Assembly (NCBI RefSeq): GCF_029227915.1
Contig: NC_079876.1
Coordinates: 18,972,001-19,036,000, forward strand
Length of the DNA: 64,000 bases
Reading direction: 5' to 3'
Source: Hydractinia symbiolongicarpus
Taxonomy: Eukaryota > Cnidaria > Hydrozoa > Anthoathecata > Hydractiniidae
Below the pieces are notes generated by a model. That model was not told where the DNA came from. It searched no databases and saw only the letters and a list, made by a program, of their open reading frames with translations. This document shows, in pieces, positions 11,015 through 22,770 of the stretch (position 1 is the first letter of the stretch; each line of letters begins with the position of its first letter). Both the position numbers and the translations under genes were made by a program.

Positions 11015-12530
11015 TTGTATCAAAAACCACATTGCATATTACGTCTTAACATTACACAAACCCTGCCACACTTTAAGCACTTGTGTAGAGCGCCACCTAC
11101 TACACCCACAAAAATCGCTGATAATGCAAAGACTAATCCTAAAATGGAAGTAAGTGGAGTCTCCAAAGCTAAGACCAGTCTCCATTACTGTTCTTATTGT
11201 AAGAAATAATTACGCTTTTAACTCTTTCTGCTTGTGACCATGTCCAGAATTTTGCTGCGACTTCTTGTTTTCATTGACATTATTATTGTTGATGTCGTCA
11301 TTATCTTTTGGGTTGCTCTTTGGTTTAACCCGGTGAGCCCTGTCAATCCAATGCTGTAAGACTTCGACTGAGATGGATCTGTCCATTTTATGGATTGTTT
11401 TTGCAAGGGTGGCAGCTGTCTCATCCCATTTAAATTCAGTCCTTCGAACTCCTTTGAAGATAAGGGTACATCTCATACCTCGGTTTGTTTGTTTATCCAG
11501 GAAAACCTCCAGGGTTGATATTTTATCGTTTAAGCTCCGTACTTGTTCATTCAAAGATTAAGAGTAACAAAGCAAGTAGTGCGATGACAAAAATTGTCTT
11601 TAGACGATGTCGGTGATTTGACAATATTTCAAAATGACCTGAATAGTCACTTCCCTTATTTCAAGGTGTATCCGAACTTTTCCTCATTGGATTACACAAA
11701 AGCCATAGGACAAAAAAGCGAAAAAAAAAAAAAAAAAGCGATTAAACTAGGCAATTCAAAACGAATTAAATAAACATACATTGAATAAGTAAAACTTATC
11801 ATAATATTGAGAATCCTGAAACGGATAAATTATTTAAAAAATCCTAAGCTTATGAAAGGGTAAATCATGTAGCCATCGATCTGTGTACCAGTACTTGTGA
11901 CCCTAGCAGGAGCCTTACACGTGTTACGGGGCCTAAAACTCAGCGTTACACAGATCATTGCTGTGTTTTCCAAAGGATCGGCCTGGAAAGTGACTGGGAT
12001 AATATGGGTGGGTGTCAAACCACCAAGACAACACAAGTTAGTGTTTCCCCCTTCCAATGCTTCTTATGAGAGACTTAGGTCAGCAGGATCGTCGAACCTG
12101 AAAGTTCAGTGAGCAACCTTGAACCTCCCTACTGGACTGAGGTAATAATAAAGATAGTCATAGAAATCTGTTAAGAAATACGTGAAACCTACTGATCAGA
12201 AAAAGAAAATAAATGTGTACAAGCAGTACAAACATATCATAAAAAAAATAGAAGAACACAGTATAAAATTATCGAATGTAGTATTTAAGACTTGAACTTA
12301 ACACAAACACTGCCACTATTTGTGCACTTATGTTGAGCGCTGCCATCTACACATCCTACAAACTAACGGAGAGCCACCAGCCGTTCCAATCTTCACATTG
12401 TCAATACGACGACATACAGTTCAAGCTACTACGTGTCCAATCCTACAATGTACACCAGCAGTTTCGAACCCTTTCACTGAACTAACTGGTGCACTAAGAA
12501 GTTGAGTGGGTTCACCCTAACTAAGGTTCC
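11015..12530. repeat. Two diverged copies of a 60-70-bp segment 1.25 kb apart
   Basis: 11042-11112 and 12290-12360 share TTAACA..CACAAAC.CTGCCAC, GCACTT.TGT.GAGCGC and CTACAC..CC.ACAAA in the same orientation. They flank the ORF1-like gene and an unrecognised conserved-looking stretch, 11830-12110, which reads as a 75-codon frame on -. They may be internal repeats of one degraded retroelement. Confidence 0.45.
11210..11554 (-). pseudogene. LINE ORF1-like RNA-binding protein fragment (L1 ORF1p RRM type)
   Basis: A 114-codon frame begins with a coiled-coil-like heptad segment (VRSLNDKISTLEVFLDKQTN), followed by an RRM-like core: RGMRCTLIFKGV, then DETAATLAKTIHKM, and WIDRAHRVKP, which corresponds to the 'IERAHRVG' motif of L1-type ORF1 proteins. 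The C-terminus is Asn-rich and basic (NNNNVNENKK). Known family role: a chaperone-like RNA binder in the retrotransposition particle. About a third of the usual length, with the coiled coil truncated at the start. I see no RT attached; the RLE-LINE tail lies downstream, so the ownership of this ORF is unclear. Confidence 0.55.
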
Positions 12531-12813
12531 GTTTGGTCATCAGCAGTGATTCATCTTCCCTCTCAAGTGACTTAACCTGGTAGTCATAAAGTCGAATTTT
12601 CACTAGATGTTCCAGAACGCGCTGAGCGTGGCGGCTATTGTTTTTTCAGCCCGAAACACGCTAAAAGCGGTCCGCTCAGCGTGGTTTTAAAAGTCGACTC
12701 TACTTCTACTTTTACGAGCGTTTTCAGAGCGCTATCCAATTAAAATGCCCCAAGGCCACATGATATGAACAACTTTTTGCGAGAGCTATTAAAACTATCA
12801 TTTTCAATTCAAG

Positions 12814-14186
12814 ATGGCTGGCAAACACACAAATATGACATGGAGCAACAATCTCAGCGAATTGGACGCTGCTAGTGCCTTGGTAATGCTGTTACCAGAT
12901 TACTCAAGACACAACAAACCATTTAGAAAGTGGAGGAGAATCACAAGATTTAGAGCCCTATAGGCGATCTATTGGGGCATTGCAGACGACTCAAACGATG
13001 GAATTCGAAAAAGAGGTTTTCATTGAAGAGGTAAACTTTGTGGTTGGAAAGAATACTTTACACTTTCACACTGTGTGTTATTTAGGTCATTCTACCTGAG
13101 ATTATTTTGATGCGTTTTCCAAGTAACAGGCTGTTTATTCTCGCAACAGATTTGCTCATAAAGAAGATAAACCAAGTATAGCTAAAGTATAATAGACTGG
13201 ATTTTGATAAATTTGAAGTGCACGAATTCAACATTTTTGCTAGGAAAGGGGATATAGTCCATTATTAGCAGTTAGATATTAGCACTTTTTGACAATATAT
13301 CAATATTTGTTAGTTGCTGTTAGCTAGATGTCTTATTATCTTTTGTCAACGATTGTAGGTCCTCTGTCATAAAATTCTTTTTTTAAGATTCGTAAATATC
13401 AATGCATATGGAACACAAGTATTCCTGCTTATAAAGACCGAAACATGAAGATGAATGCTTGGAAAGCTATTGGTTTAGTGTTTGGGAAAGACGGTAAGAA
13501 ACTTTAGTAATTTTTCTACTTTTGTTGTTAGAAATTTGATTATAGTATACTTAGCATGTGTAAACACATAGGTCCTAGCTATTATTTATATGTAATATAG
13601 CACTAACATACACGTATATGTTATATACATATACATATATGTTTTTTTCAGTCACTTATTGTACATAATTTTTCTTAAAAATAACTTTTCTTCTCTTTAG
13701 TTGAATTTTTGAAAAAGGAGTTTAAATATTTAAAAGACAATCTGAAAAAGTGTCTTGATGCAAGAGCGAGGATGACAAAATTAGGTGCTGCAGCATCATC
13801 TTTGCCCACATGGCAGCATTTTGATCAAATGGCATTTTTATACGAAAAAACATCAAATGTGCCTACGATCAGCAACATATTGCCATCAAGCAGTGCTCTT
13901 TCAGTAAACAGAAGTCAGTTAATTCCAACTTTTAGAAACTGATTTCAATGAAACGAATCACCAAAGTCAAACTTACAGCTCTGCAGTAATTAAATTTGAC
14001 TTGCAATCTCCGAACAGATTGTCAAATGAGGGAGGTTTTTCTTTACCGCCATCACCTGCATCGTCAACATTATCGAATAGTAGTAAACGCAAAAAAAAAT
14101 TGTCCACTGAAGGTGATAACAGTGCTAATGCTACCTTACAGCAAATACATAACATCGAAAAGGAGTTAAAGACGCCTGGGGGAAAA
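12814..14186 (+). pseudogene. MADF-domain DNA-binding protein of the Harbinger element
   Basis: Exon 1 starts MAGKHTNMTWSNNLSEL (12814) and runs to a GTAAAC donor near 13031, with one frameshift. Exon 2 (about 13390-13493) follows AAG and gives the first half of the MADF domain (IRKYQCIWNTSIPAYKDR, NAWKAIG), ending at GGTAAGAAA. Exon 3 follows CTCTTTAG at about 13700 and completes MADF (EFLKKEFKYLKDN, LPTWQHFDQMAFL), then a Ser-rich tail. A second frameshift near 13925 moves the tail to the frame ending KELKTPGGK at 14189. Harbinger elements usually pair a transposase with a Myb/MADF protein that recruits it to the ends. The tail is cut by the nested LINE fragment. Confidence 0.7.
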
Positions 14187-14355
14187 TAATTTACAAAGAG
14201 GTGGCAAGCCACCGCAATGATGAACTCAACCTGTTAGGTCTTTGGAAATAAGCTAGAGGTTGTACTCCTCTAGAGAAAATGCCTCTAAAAGCACAATTCT
14301 CCCTTTTTACAAGGAATTCATTAAAAAAAATCTAAAAAAAAAAAAGGACAAAACA
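14187..14355 (-). repeat. RLE-USP LINE tail nested in the Harbinger (copy 4)
   Basis: The reverse complement matches 34380-34508 closely: AAAAAGGGAGAATTGTGCTT, AGAGGCATTTTCTCTAGAGG, the AGGAGTACAACCT hairpin, and CCTAACAGGTTGAGTT. About 165 bp long, 5'-truncated, lying between the converging MADF and transposase genes, so it inserted after the Harbinger arrived. Confidence 0.85.
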
Positions 14356-14629
14356 CATTTGATTAAAAAATTGGTCAACTTTTATTTGCACTTGAGCTCG
14401 ATGAGGAATGTATATAAAAAGTATACATAATTGTAGTAACATGTTCTATACACGTTTTGTAAAAGAAACCAGCCTATAAGAAACTTTAGGCTCCAAAGGG
14501 TGACATTGTAAGAAATATTTCAGATTCAAATTTGAAAAAAATCAAAACTCAACCCAATGCTTTGGTTTCTTTTAAAAATGGTGTATATGTTATATCTAAT
14601 CAAGTTTATCTTATCTTTGTAACCATGTC

Positions 14630-15794
14630 CTATTGCCATTCAACAGCTCGCTCTAACATAAAATACTTATTATATTTATCACGAACTGTAGCTGCATTTT
14701 TTGAATAGTTATTGGAAGAAACATGTGTCAAGTCTTGTAACCCCATAATATTTTCGTTTCCTTTTCTCCAATCGTCTGGCACAAAACCATCTTTTGTTTC
14801 CCGATCAACAAAATTGGCTGGACAGTAAATACTTTCATTGTCCTTTAAGGTAACCAAAAAATTATGTAAAGCGACCACGGCTTTGGTTAACGCTACTACT
14901 TTTTCGACTTTAGCGATAATCGGTCTCGGAAAAACTCTGAAACGACTTGTAGCTATACCAAATACATTTTCTACTACTCTTCTTTCTCTTGAAAGTCTGT
15001 AGTTGAATACTCTCTTTTCTGTTGATAAATTCTGAAAGGGATAGGGCTTCATCATATGCGGCTTTAATCCAAACGCGTCATCCGCAACAAAAACGTAGGG
15101 TAATACCCTGTCACTGTTTGGTAATTTAGCCATTGTAGGAATGTTTAAGCGATTTTCTTCAATTGCAAATCCTAAATTACTTTTGAAGTAAACACTACCA
15201 TCGCTTTGCCGTCCCCAATCACCAATATCCACTAGTAAAAATTTGTATTGTGCACTACAAACAGCCATCAGTACAATAAATACTAAAATGTTTTTTGTAG
15301 TTAGAAAAGGCCGAACCAGACCGTGCAGGAGCTTGCATGAGAACATGTTTTCCATCGATCGCTTGGAGAGCGTTAGGAAAATTCCACTTTAATTCAAATT
15401 TGTGGGCTATGCGCTTCCAATCAGTTTCATTGTTTGGAGTTTCCAAATAACCCTTGTCGTGCAAAGCATCCCAAACCGCAAAACATGTTTCGTGAATTAT
15501 TCTCCCAACAACAGCAGGACTCATTCAATAATTTGCAGCAATAGTCACTTCAGCATCACCTGTGACTAGATACCTCATTGTGAGACAAAGCCTTTCATTT
15601 GCACTTATCGCCTCTCTCATTTTTGTTTCACTTTTTGTTATTAAAGGAGCAACCCAAGATAAGAGGGTTTCAAGTTTAGTGGGTGACATACGAAAATACT
15701 GAAAAAAGAGTTGACTGTCACACAATTTCATATCTTGAACGAGAAAATGGAATTCTCCTTTTAGTTTTCGTTCTTGATACGCCGTCTTATCCAA
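14630..15794 (-). pseudogene. Harbinger transposase (DDE_Tnp_4-like), broken
   Basis: Read 5' to 3': 15794-15525 gives the N-terminal domain (GEFHFLVQDMKLCDSQLFF, MREAISANERLCLTMRYL). A TGA at about 15525 replaces one residue, then the same frame continues 15524-15255 with QAIDGKH (first catalytic Asp). A frameshift near 15300 leads to 15355-14630 with LLVDIGDWGRQSDG, VADDAFGL and RRVVENVFGIATSRF, which hold the second Asp and the catalytic Glu. Total about 375 residues, near family length. One nonsense and one frameshift are the only defects I see. Confidence 0.85.
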
Positions 15795-16084
15795 AACCTT
15801 TTTGCATACTTCTTTGTTTTGTTTTCTTTTTCTTCATCCAATAAGAACAATAGTTTGAGAAGCTTTATTTTCTTAAACAGCAATAATTTTGTACGTCGAA
15901 CATTCATGTTTACATATTTTTGTTGTTTAAAAGTTTACGCGCTCTTTTTGCTGCTTTTGACAGGTGGAAATCAAAAAAAGAAACAGTGGATTTATAAGCC
16001 GCCTACGCTCAGCGTGTTTTAGACCGCCTAGTGGAAAATCGCCTTAATAAAAGTGTTTACAATTTTTATCTTTTATATTTTATT

Positions 16085-18150
16085 TTTATTTTTTAATGAC
16101 CTTGCAATAAAATTTCGCAGAGGCGTTTAGATTTTACCGCAAACCTGTAAAGAACATCATGCCAACCGTAAATGTTCACTTAAGTATTTTGTAGCATGCA
16201 CATGTTAGCATCTTGCTTACTCATTCTAGCTAAAACATTGTTTGATGATCTTACAAAGTCTGCGATGTTTGAAGTTGCGCGACCTATTCTAAGTATTTCA
16301 GCACCAATTGAGGAGTAAAATATCTTTGATGGCATGTTACTACTTTTATGGGACATCCTTACAATTGGAAATGGAAAGTAATCTCTTTTATTAAACAGAC
16401 ACAATGAAAACGTCCTATTGGTTAGGGTAATGTCTGGATCTAGGAATGACGCATTGACACCACCATGCTCCTTTTTTAACTCAAGTTCAGGAGGATAAAT
16501 TTCGTAAAAAATGCCTCTTGAGCAAACCATCATCGTTTATAGCAATTAGATCATCAATAAATATAAAGGTGTTTCTAAATTTTTTTGTTGCATTCAGATT
16601 CTTTTTCTTAAGTTCCTTTATCCACTGGCTTTCATAATAAAATAAAAACAGGTTTGCCATGAATGCGGCAGGATCAGATACCAAAGAAATACCTATTACT
16701 TGCTAAAATATAGTATTTCCACATGTAAAAAGGCAATTAATTTTATCCTTGTCAAAGGTAATGTCATGTTCAGAAGGATTTGAGACCCACTTAGCACCAT
16801 ACTTAGTTAAGACAACATGTTTGCATAGCACACCTTGAAAACAAAAGTCAATCAACAGAAAGTATTTTATGATGTGGAATTTTCGTATAAAGTGTCGAAA
16901 AGTCAAAGGTTGACAGACCTTTTCCTTTAGATCTACAATTTAGTTTCTGAATATTTTTGATAACCAGTTTCATTATTCTGTAAAACCCAGAAAGATTTGA
17001 CACCAGAATAAAAATGAGACTTTTCATGGTAAGTCTGAATCTAAGAACTGGATAGCTCTAAAATGGAAGAAATGGATTTTGATATTGGCTTAATGGCACA
17101 TTTATGTGCCCCGATGATAAACCTGAATTTAGTTGGCGTTTTGTGCATTTTAAGAATCCAATATATGCGAGGAAGGCATTCATTTTTACCGGTGACATTT
17201 AAGTTATATTTATCTTTTAGGGTACTTTTCTGTTTTGTAATGATGCCTGTTGCTGATGAATAAAGTGGATTGTAGGTTTCCGTTTTTCCAATTTGACACA
17301 ATCCAAGCTTCCTTAACAAAACCTCTCCATAATACCGTGTACAAATCACAGCAATGTTAACTGTTGCTTTGTCAATAGGTGTAACAATAAAGTTATTATG
17401 CAGGTCTTTAAGTGCTTGGGCAGAGCCGGCGTTCTTCAGAACTTGCGAAACATTCTTACCAGTATCACTGTTCTTAAAAATGTTAATCCTTTCATCTACC
17501 AAACTCATCACACTGTTTACCCAATCCTTAAGCAAAACATTATTTGTTGTGTTTTTTGTGCACCAAGTAGTTGCACAAAGATTTCACTCCATCCAGGATG
17601 CATTTCCGTGCTGCTTGCCAATCAACTGTTTTAGGTTCTCTGTAATTTGGACCCTTTTCAAATAACTTTCGTAAATTTGTGTTACTTATGATATTGAGAT
17701 CTCCTGTCATTATATGACCATGGTGTTTGTCGATAAAGGGGGACCCTCTACAACTAGATTTATGTTTGGTTACAATTTGTTACCTATCGATGTAAAAAAG
17801 GACGTAGAAATGGCAACTATTTAGAGATAATGGGTGAATTTTTACGACCGATCTATAATTGCATTGTAACCAGTCCTCAGATTTTTGGTCATATACATTA
17901 GCCTTTTTCGGTTTTTGCCTCAACATCTTTGCCCAGATCAAAGGCAATTTCAGCATTTTTCTTGTCATCGTTTGCAACTTGTTTAATCTCGTCCATGTCA
18001 ATATGCATATTTTCAATTGCTACATATATTGATTGAAGTTGTAATAAATGGTCGCATTTCTACTTTTAATAGAATCTTTAATTTCCCTAATTTCTTCTTG
18101 GAAATTTATATCCATAGGTTTTTGATAGGGAGGCATAATTTCTTCAAAGA
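16085..18150 (-). pseudogene. Penelope-like retroelement reverse transcriptase
   Basis: A nearly continuous RT spread over shifting frames. From the 5' side: MPPYQKPMDINFQEEI (about 18140), a linker ending GDLNIISNTNLRKLFEKGP (about 17690), then 17535-17041 with LPRIYWILKMHK and PTKFRFIIGAHK (fingers), VLTKYGAKWV (16800), LVSDPAAFMANLFL (16670), NTFIFIDDLIAIND (the palm 'YxDD' box, here FIDD), and IYPPELELKKEHGG and DKRDYFPFPIVRM-like segments (16500-16380). The thumb ends near 16180. A GIY-YIG endonuclease would be expected after it, but the Harbinger starts at 16044. Family assignment is from memory of motif order. At least four frame breaks. Confidence 0.6.
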
Positions 18151-18609
18151 TTAAAGCAGATAACGTTTTATACTTGAGTTTTTAGATAGTTATATTTTCA
18201 GCTTCCGTAAAGACGTGCACACTAGCTACCAACAAAATTGGGGACATCATATAGGAGTGTATTTAAGAATGATGTTGATACCGGCGAGAAACAAAATAAC
18301 GAAAAAGAGGGCACTCAGCAAAAATACCATGCATGTGCCTGTGTTTGTTGCTCCATTATGTTCAAACTTTAGTGAAAAGTGCTCGCTGGTGTTTTCATTC
18401 CGTGCTTAGCTCTCGTTGAGGTCGGACGTATCTAAAACGCTCCGGTCTTGGCGCGCTAAGTCGAAGAAAGAAAAAAGAAGACTAAAACTTGAAGAGCTCC
18501 TGTTTTGACAGCTAAGTCCTTTTTGATTTATTATATATTGTACTGCTTTCTTTACTTCATTTATATCTTTTCATTTCTTTAATTTGTTGTTTTGTAAGAT
18601 TTTAAATTA

Positions 18610-20676
18610 TTGTTTTTGTTAATAAATTGTTTTTATCCCAGTCAGTTTTTTATCCATCTATCATCTAATATGGTAGCTTTGCTGTGTTGTGGGTTTCTGC
18701 TGCTCCTTCTGTGTAACATCGTAAGGAAATGGGCTTGCCTCAGATCCTTCAAACATAGTTTTGGAAGAGCACATAACCGTAGAATGATCTCTCTACGACT
18801 TAAAAATAACTTTACTCAGGTAGGAAACCCCACATTTACGCTAAAACTGATTTTTGTGTTCGTTGTATTTTTGAGCAATACAAAACCTTCGTTCAAAAGT
18901 AGCTCACCCAACAACAACGAAATGAGTCGACTAGATAGGAGTTTCTTTTCTATCTCTTCACTTGATGCCTGCAATAGAGTTTCTGAGAGCCAGCTCACTC
19001 TCCAATTAAAACTAATGGCTCTATCAAAACTTAAGCCAAGCAGGCACAAGTATTTCTATTTTTTAATCCTCTTGTCAGGGGACATCTGCCTCAACCCAGG
19101 TCCTGTTAAGTATCCCTGTTCTTCATGCTTAAAACCTGTGGCAAAAACACACAAAGCACTTTCTTGTGACAAGTGTGGATTATGGGCTCATAAAAATTGT
19201 GAGCGTATTTCTGATAAAAAATTTCAACAATTTATGAAGACTCCTGAAGATAAACTGTTTTTGGTTTGCAGTCCCTGTCTTTCTCGTAATTTGCCCTTTG
19301 CTAATGAGGAGTCATTTGGTGACGAAATTCCGGACAACATCAATATTACTATTGATGAAAACTTTGATTTTGAGGCAATCAGAAATGGGAAGGGCTTAAA
19401 AATGGCCCATCTCAACATTAATGGTCTGTCATCAAAACTAGACTATGTTAAACTTCTGCTACATCAAACAAAACTTGATGTATTTTACATCTGTGAAACC
19501 AAAATTGATGACACCATCACTGACAATGACGTTAAAATTGATGGCTATGTTTGTTATAGGAATGATCGGAATAGACGAGGTGGGGGTGTTCTAATTTTTG
19601 TTAATGAAAACTTGGATAGCCACCTTTTGAAACACCCTTACTTCGAAAATGTTGAATCACTATGGGTGAAAGTGTGCCTGAAAAAAACTAAACCTATTTA
19701 CGTGTGTGGGGTTTACAGGAGGTAGTGATTTGCAGGGTACCGAAAACCTGTGTACTCATTTTAAACAGTGTTTTAACAAGCTCCCAAAAGAAAAAGAAGT
19801 TTTTATCTTGGGAGATTTTAACTGTAACATCCTTTCAAAATATGCTCTTTCCTCCAAAATAAAGGAATTATGCTCCACTCTTTTCCTAAAACAACATATT
19901 ACGGAGCCAACTCGTGTTACTGAAAATAGTAGCACTCATATAGACTTGATACTTTCTAACAGTTCTTGTATTTCTAAAACTGGTGTCATGGATTTAGGCA
20001 TCAGTGATCACAATTTAGTTTATGTGATCAGAAAATTCAAAAGGCTAAAATTTGAACCTAAAACATGCAAGGTTCGTAGCTACAAGAACTTCAGTGAAGA
20101 GGCCTTTCTGAAGGACCTCAGGAATTTAGACTGGTCATATTTTAATAATTATGATGACCTTGATGAAGCATGTGAGAAACTGAATAAAAATGTCAAAAAG
20201 TGGCTGACAAACATGCCCCTTTCAAAACACATAGATTTTCTGGCCGTGTTGAGGCATGGGTCACTGATGAATTAATAATAGCCATCAAAGAAAGAGACTT
20301 CTTGAAACGGAAAGCATCAAATACAAAATCCATCATAGACTGGGAAGCTGTCAAACAAAAAGGGAACCAGGTAATAGGTCTCAAAAATCGACTTAAAAAC
20401 GAGTACTATAATGACGTTTTGCAGGACTGTCAAAAACGGCCAAAACAACTTTGGAAAACCCTAAAAAAACTGGTTCCTGATAAGTCAGGCAATACTACCT
20501 CGATAAAACGAGTAGTCCAAAACGATGGTACAGAAACTTCTCACCCAAAAGAAATTTCCAACACATTCAATTCATTTTTTGTCAGTGTTGGTGCCAAACT
20601 AGCCTCTAAATTTTCTTCTGACACTACTAATGTTAATGCACCTGTTAGCGGACACGATTTTCGGTGGGCGTATTGA
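18610..20676 (+). pseudogene. CR1-type LINE: PHD finger and AP endonuclease part
   Basis: The frame 18610-19725 starts with a very hydrophobic stretch (MVALLCCGFLLLLLCNIV at 18670, the likelier start). At 19081-19104 it has DICLNPGP, a degenerate 2A-like motif. Then comes a PHD-type finger (PCSSCLKPVAKTHKALSCDK, followed by CGLWAHKNC and CSPC). The endonuclease begins at KMAHLNINGLSSKLD (19400) with YICETKIDD and RRGGGVLIFV. A frameshift at about 19715 moves to 19706-20275 (FILGDFNCNIL, ISDHNLVYV, the catalytic Asp and His motifs). A second, near 20205, moves to 20200-20676 (DKHAPFKT, LWKTLKKLVPDK). Family role: nicking the target for target-primed reverse transcription. Confidence 0.8.
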
Positions 20677-22171
20677 GACCAAAAGTGTCGAAAAAATAAT
20701 TACTTCACTAAAACTTAATAAAGCTACAGGCTTGGACGGAATTGGTTCACGATTGCTAAAAGCAGGTTCGTCAGTTTTAAGTATTTATTTATCAAGTCTT
20801 TTCAACAAATCTTTATTTACTGGTTATGTACCTAAATGTTGGAAGACTAAAAGGGTCTCGCCTATTTTAAAAAGTGACAATAAAACAGATCCTACTAATT
20901 ATCGGCCTATCTCCATTTTGCCAATTCCTATGAAAATTTTTGAAAAGTTAGTGCATGAGCAAATGTCTTATTTTATTTCTGAGCACAACTTCCTGAATGA
21001 CAGACAGTCCGGATTTCGAAAACTCTTTTCCACAGAAACTGCAGTAGTCGATGTCTCTGATTTTATTCTTACTGAGCTCGACCAACATAACTTTGTTTGT
21101 GCTGTGCTCATTGACCTTAAAAACGCTTTTGACACTGTTGATCATAAAATTTTGTTAAAAAAACTATGGTGTTTTGGCATCAGAGATGCTGCCTTTGACT
21201 GGTTCGAGTCCTACTTAACGGGCCGAATGCAGCTGACTCTTGTAAACGACACAGGATCAGATCTGCTTCATGAAGACGCTTTTGGTGTGCCGCAGGGATC
21301 TGTGTTGGGGCCCCTGCTCTTTCTTTTGTATATTGATGACTTAAAATCTGTCATCAATTCAAACTACCACCATCTATATGCAGATGATACAATAATTATT
21401 TCGTCTCATAAAAACTTGGATACCCTTGTCTCCCAGGTCAAGTTAGAACTTTCGCAAGTCGACCTCTGGCTGAATAATAACAAAATGACTATTAATAGGG
21501 ACAAAACTGAAACAATCTTTTTCGGCAACCACAGCCAGTTAAAAAAAGTTGAGAACAAAACTATCAACTATATGGGTATTCCTTTGAAGAGGAGCGAAAA
21601 AGTTAAATATCTTGGGGTAACATTTGATCAAAAAATGCAATGGGAAAAGCACATTAATGACATAAATAGAAAAATACTAATTAAATATTCTAAAATTAGA
21701 ACCATTGCATCCTGTTTAACACCTCACACAAAAAACCTTTTAATTACTGTACTTGTCATGCCATATTTCAACTACTGCTCCTCGGCATGGGCTTGTGCCA
21801 CCCAAGGTAGATTGGGAAAACTAGAAAAACGATTAAAATGTGTCCGTACCTTTCTTGGGAAAGAGAGGGAATATTCAATGAATAATTTACTCATCAAAAA
21901 CGATGCCATATTAGTTTTCAAAGCCATGAATCATATTGCTCCTGATTACATGCGCTCAAAATTCTTTTTGACAAAAAACTGTCATAATCATCAAACAAGA
22001 GGAGCTTTAAAAAACAGGTTCACACTTCCCTTGGTCAACACGGAATTTGGCAAAAAAGCCTTCCCATTTAGAGCTGCAAAAGTGTGGAATAATCTTCCAG
22101 ACCAAGTGACCTGTGATGGAAGTCTACTTTCGTTTAAGACTTCCATCTCTAATGTATTTGGCAAATTCTAA
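20630..22171 (+). CDS. CR1-type LINE reverse transcriptase (3' part of ORF2)
   Basis: A 513-codon uninterrupted frame, joined to the upstream endonuclease frame by a frameshift near 20665. RT blocks are all visible: LKLNKATGLDGIGSRLLKAG, TNYRPISILPIPMKIFEK, FVCAVLIDLKNAFDTVDH (motif A Asp), GVPQGSVLGPLLFLLYIDDL (motif B), HLYADDTIII (motif C, both Asp present), then MTINRDKTETIFFG and the thumb. The C-terminal connection domain ends at NVFGKF. The catalytic residues are intact, so this half could still encode a working polymerase domain. Belongs with the element at 18600-22390. Confidence 0.9.
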   Translation: MLMHLLADTIFGGRIETKSVEKIITSLKLNKATGLDGIGSRLLKAGSSVLSIYLSSLFNKSLFTGYVPKCWKTKRVSPILKSDNKTDPTNYRPISILPIPMKIFEKLVHEQMSYFISEHNFLNDRQSGFRKLFSTETAVVDVSDFILTELDQHNFVCAVLIDLKNAFDTVDHKILLKKLWCFGIRDAAFDWFESYLTGRMQLTLVNDTGSDLLHEDAFGVPQGSVLGPLLFLLYIDDLKSVINSNYHHLYADDTIIISSHKNLDTLVSQVKLELSQVDLWLNNNKMTINRDKTETIFFGNHSQLKKVENKTINYMGIPLKRSEKVKYLGVTFDQKMQWEKHINDINRKILIKYSKIRTIASCLTPHTKNLLITVLVMPYFNYCSSAWACATQGRLGKLEKRLKCVRTFLGKEREYSMNNLLIKNDAILVFKAMNHIAPDYMRSKFFLTKNCHNHQTRGALKNRFTLPLVNTEFGKKAFPFRAAKVWNNLPDQVTCDGSLLSFKTSISNVFGKF

Positions 22172-22390
22172 TGGAGATCACTTTTTAACTTTTTAATTTT
22201 TGTTTTTTATTCTTTTTCTTTTCAATTTTCACAGATTATAAATGTTACTATGTTTGATTGAGCTGAGGCAGTCTAAGGTTTATCATTTTTTGTTTCTTTT
22301 TTGTTCTAGTGGCCCCCAGTGGAAACAATCCACTAACTATAGGTTTTTGTGATTTTCTGGGCTAGCCACTTTAAATATTTATTATTCCAG

Positions 22391-22770
22391 TAAGGTGGAA
22401 AATGCAGTCGTATGTAAACCTGCCTGCGGGATTGGTCTCAGTATTTATGGATAAAATCGTGTAGCAAAAATTAGATAAACCAGACGAAAAAAAGGATTTT
22501 AAAACAATACAGCAGGCTACTCTGAAGTATCTTGTCCACAGGGGCAGTGGTTGTGAAAACTGGGGTTAGGCTCCCAAAAGGTGTTGAATACACTTTCTTG
22601 CTTCTTACAACCGTGAGTACTGTCCAACTTGGACCTAAAACTATTTTTGAAAATGTTATAAAATTCAAAACTAACCACAAGCCAAAAACCACCCAAAACG
22701 AGCCAAAAATTCCCGAAAGTGCAACTGTCGATTTATAATATTAAATAGTAATACGGACATATATAAAAAG
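22391..22770. other. No gene recognised
   Basis: The 68-73-codon frames on both strands (22471-22738) show no domain. It lies between the CR1 tail and the minisatellite locus. Confidence 0.5.

Larger units (their letters stand above)
12590..16044. mobile_element. PIF/Harbinger transposon, full length, 3455 bp
   Basis: Left end AGTCGAATTTTCACTAGATG and right end (reverse complement) AGGCGATTTTCCACTAGGCG begin terminal inverted repeats of about 47 bp, both running to CACGCTGAGCGT/CGCGCTGAGCGT and GGCGGCT. Target duplication TAA lies at 12587-12589 and 16045-16047, matching the TWA preference of this superfamily. A MADF gene runs on + and a transposase gene on -, convergently. Both are broken, so the copy is dead. 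A 5'-truncated RLE-LINE tail is nested at 14187-14355. Confidence 0.9.
18600..22390 (+). mobile_element. CR1-type non-LTR retrotransposon, near full length
   Basis: Signal-like N-terminus, 2A-like motif, PHD finger, AP-type endonuclease and RT lie in order on one strand, followed by a 210-bp 3' UTR ending in an ATTTATTATT tail (about 22377-22386), typical of CR1-group elements. No poly-A and no obvious target duplication. Only three frameshifts and no internal stop break the reading frame, so it is relatively young. Confidence 0.8.

Noticed and set aside
11830-12112. 75-codon minus frame (conserved-looking) as a gene
   Set aside because: Both strands are open here and I recognise no domain; probably part of a retroelement repeat.
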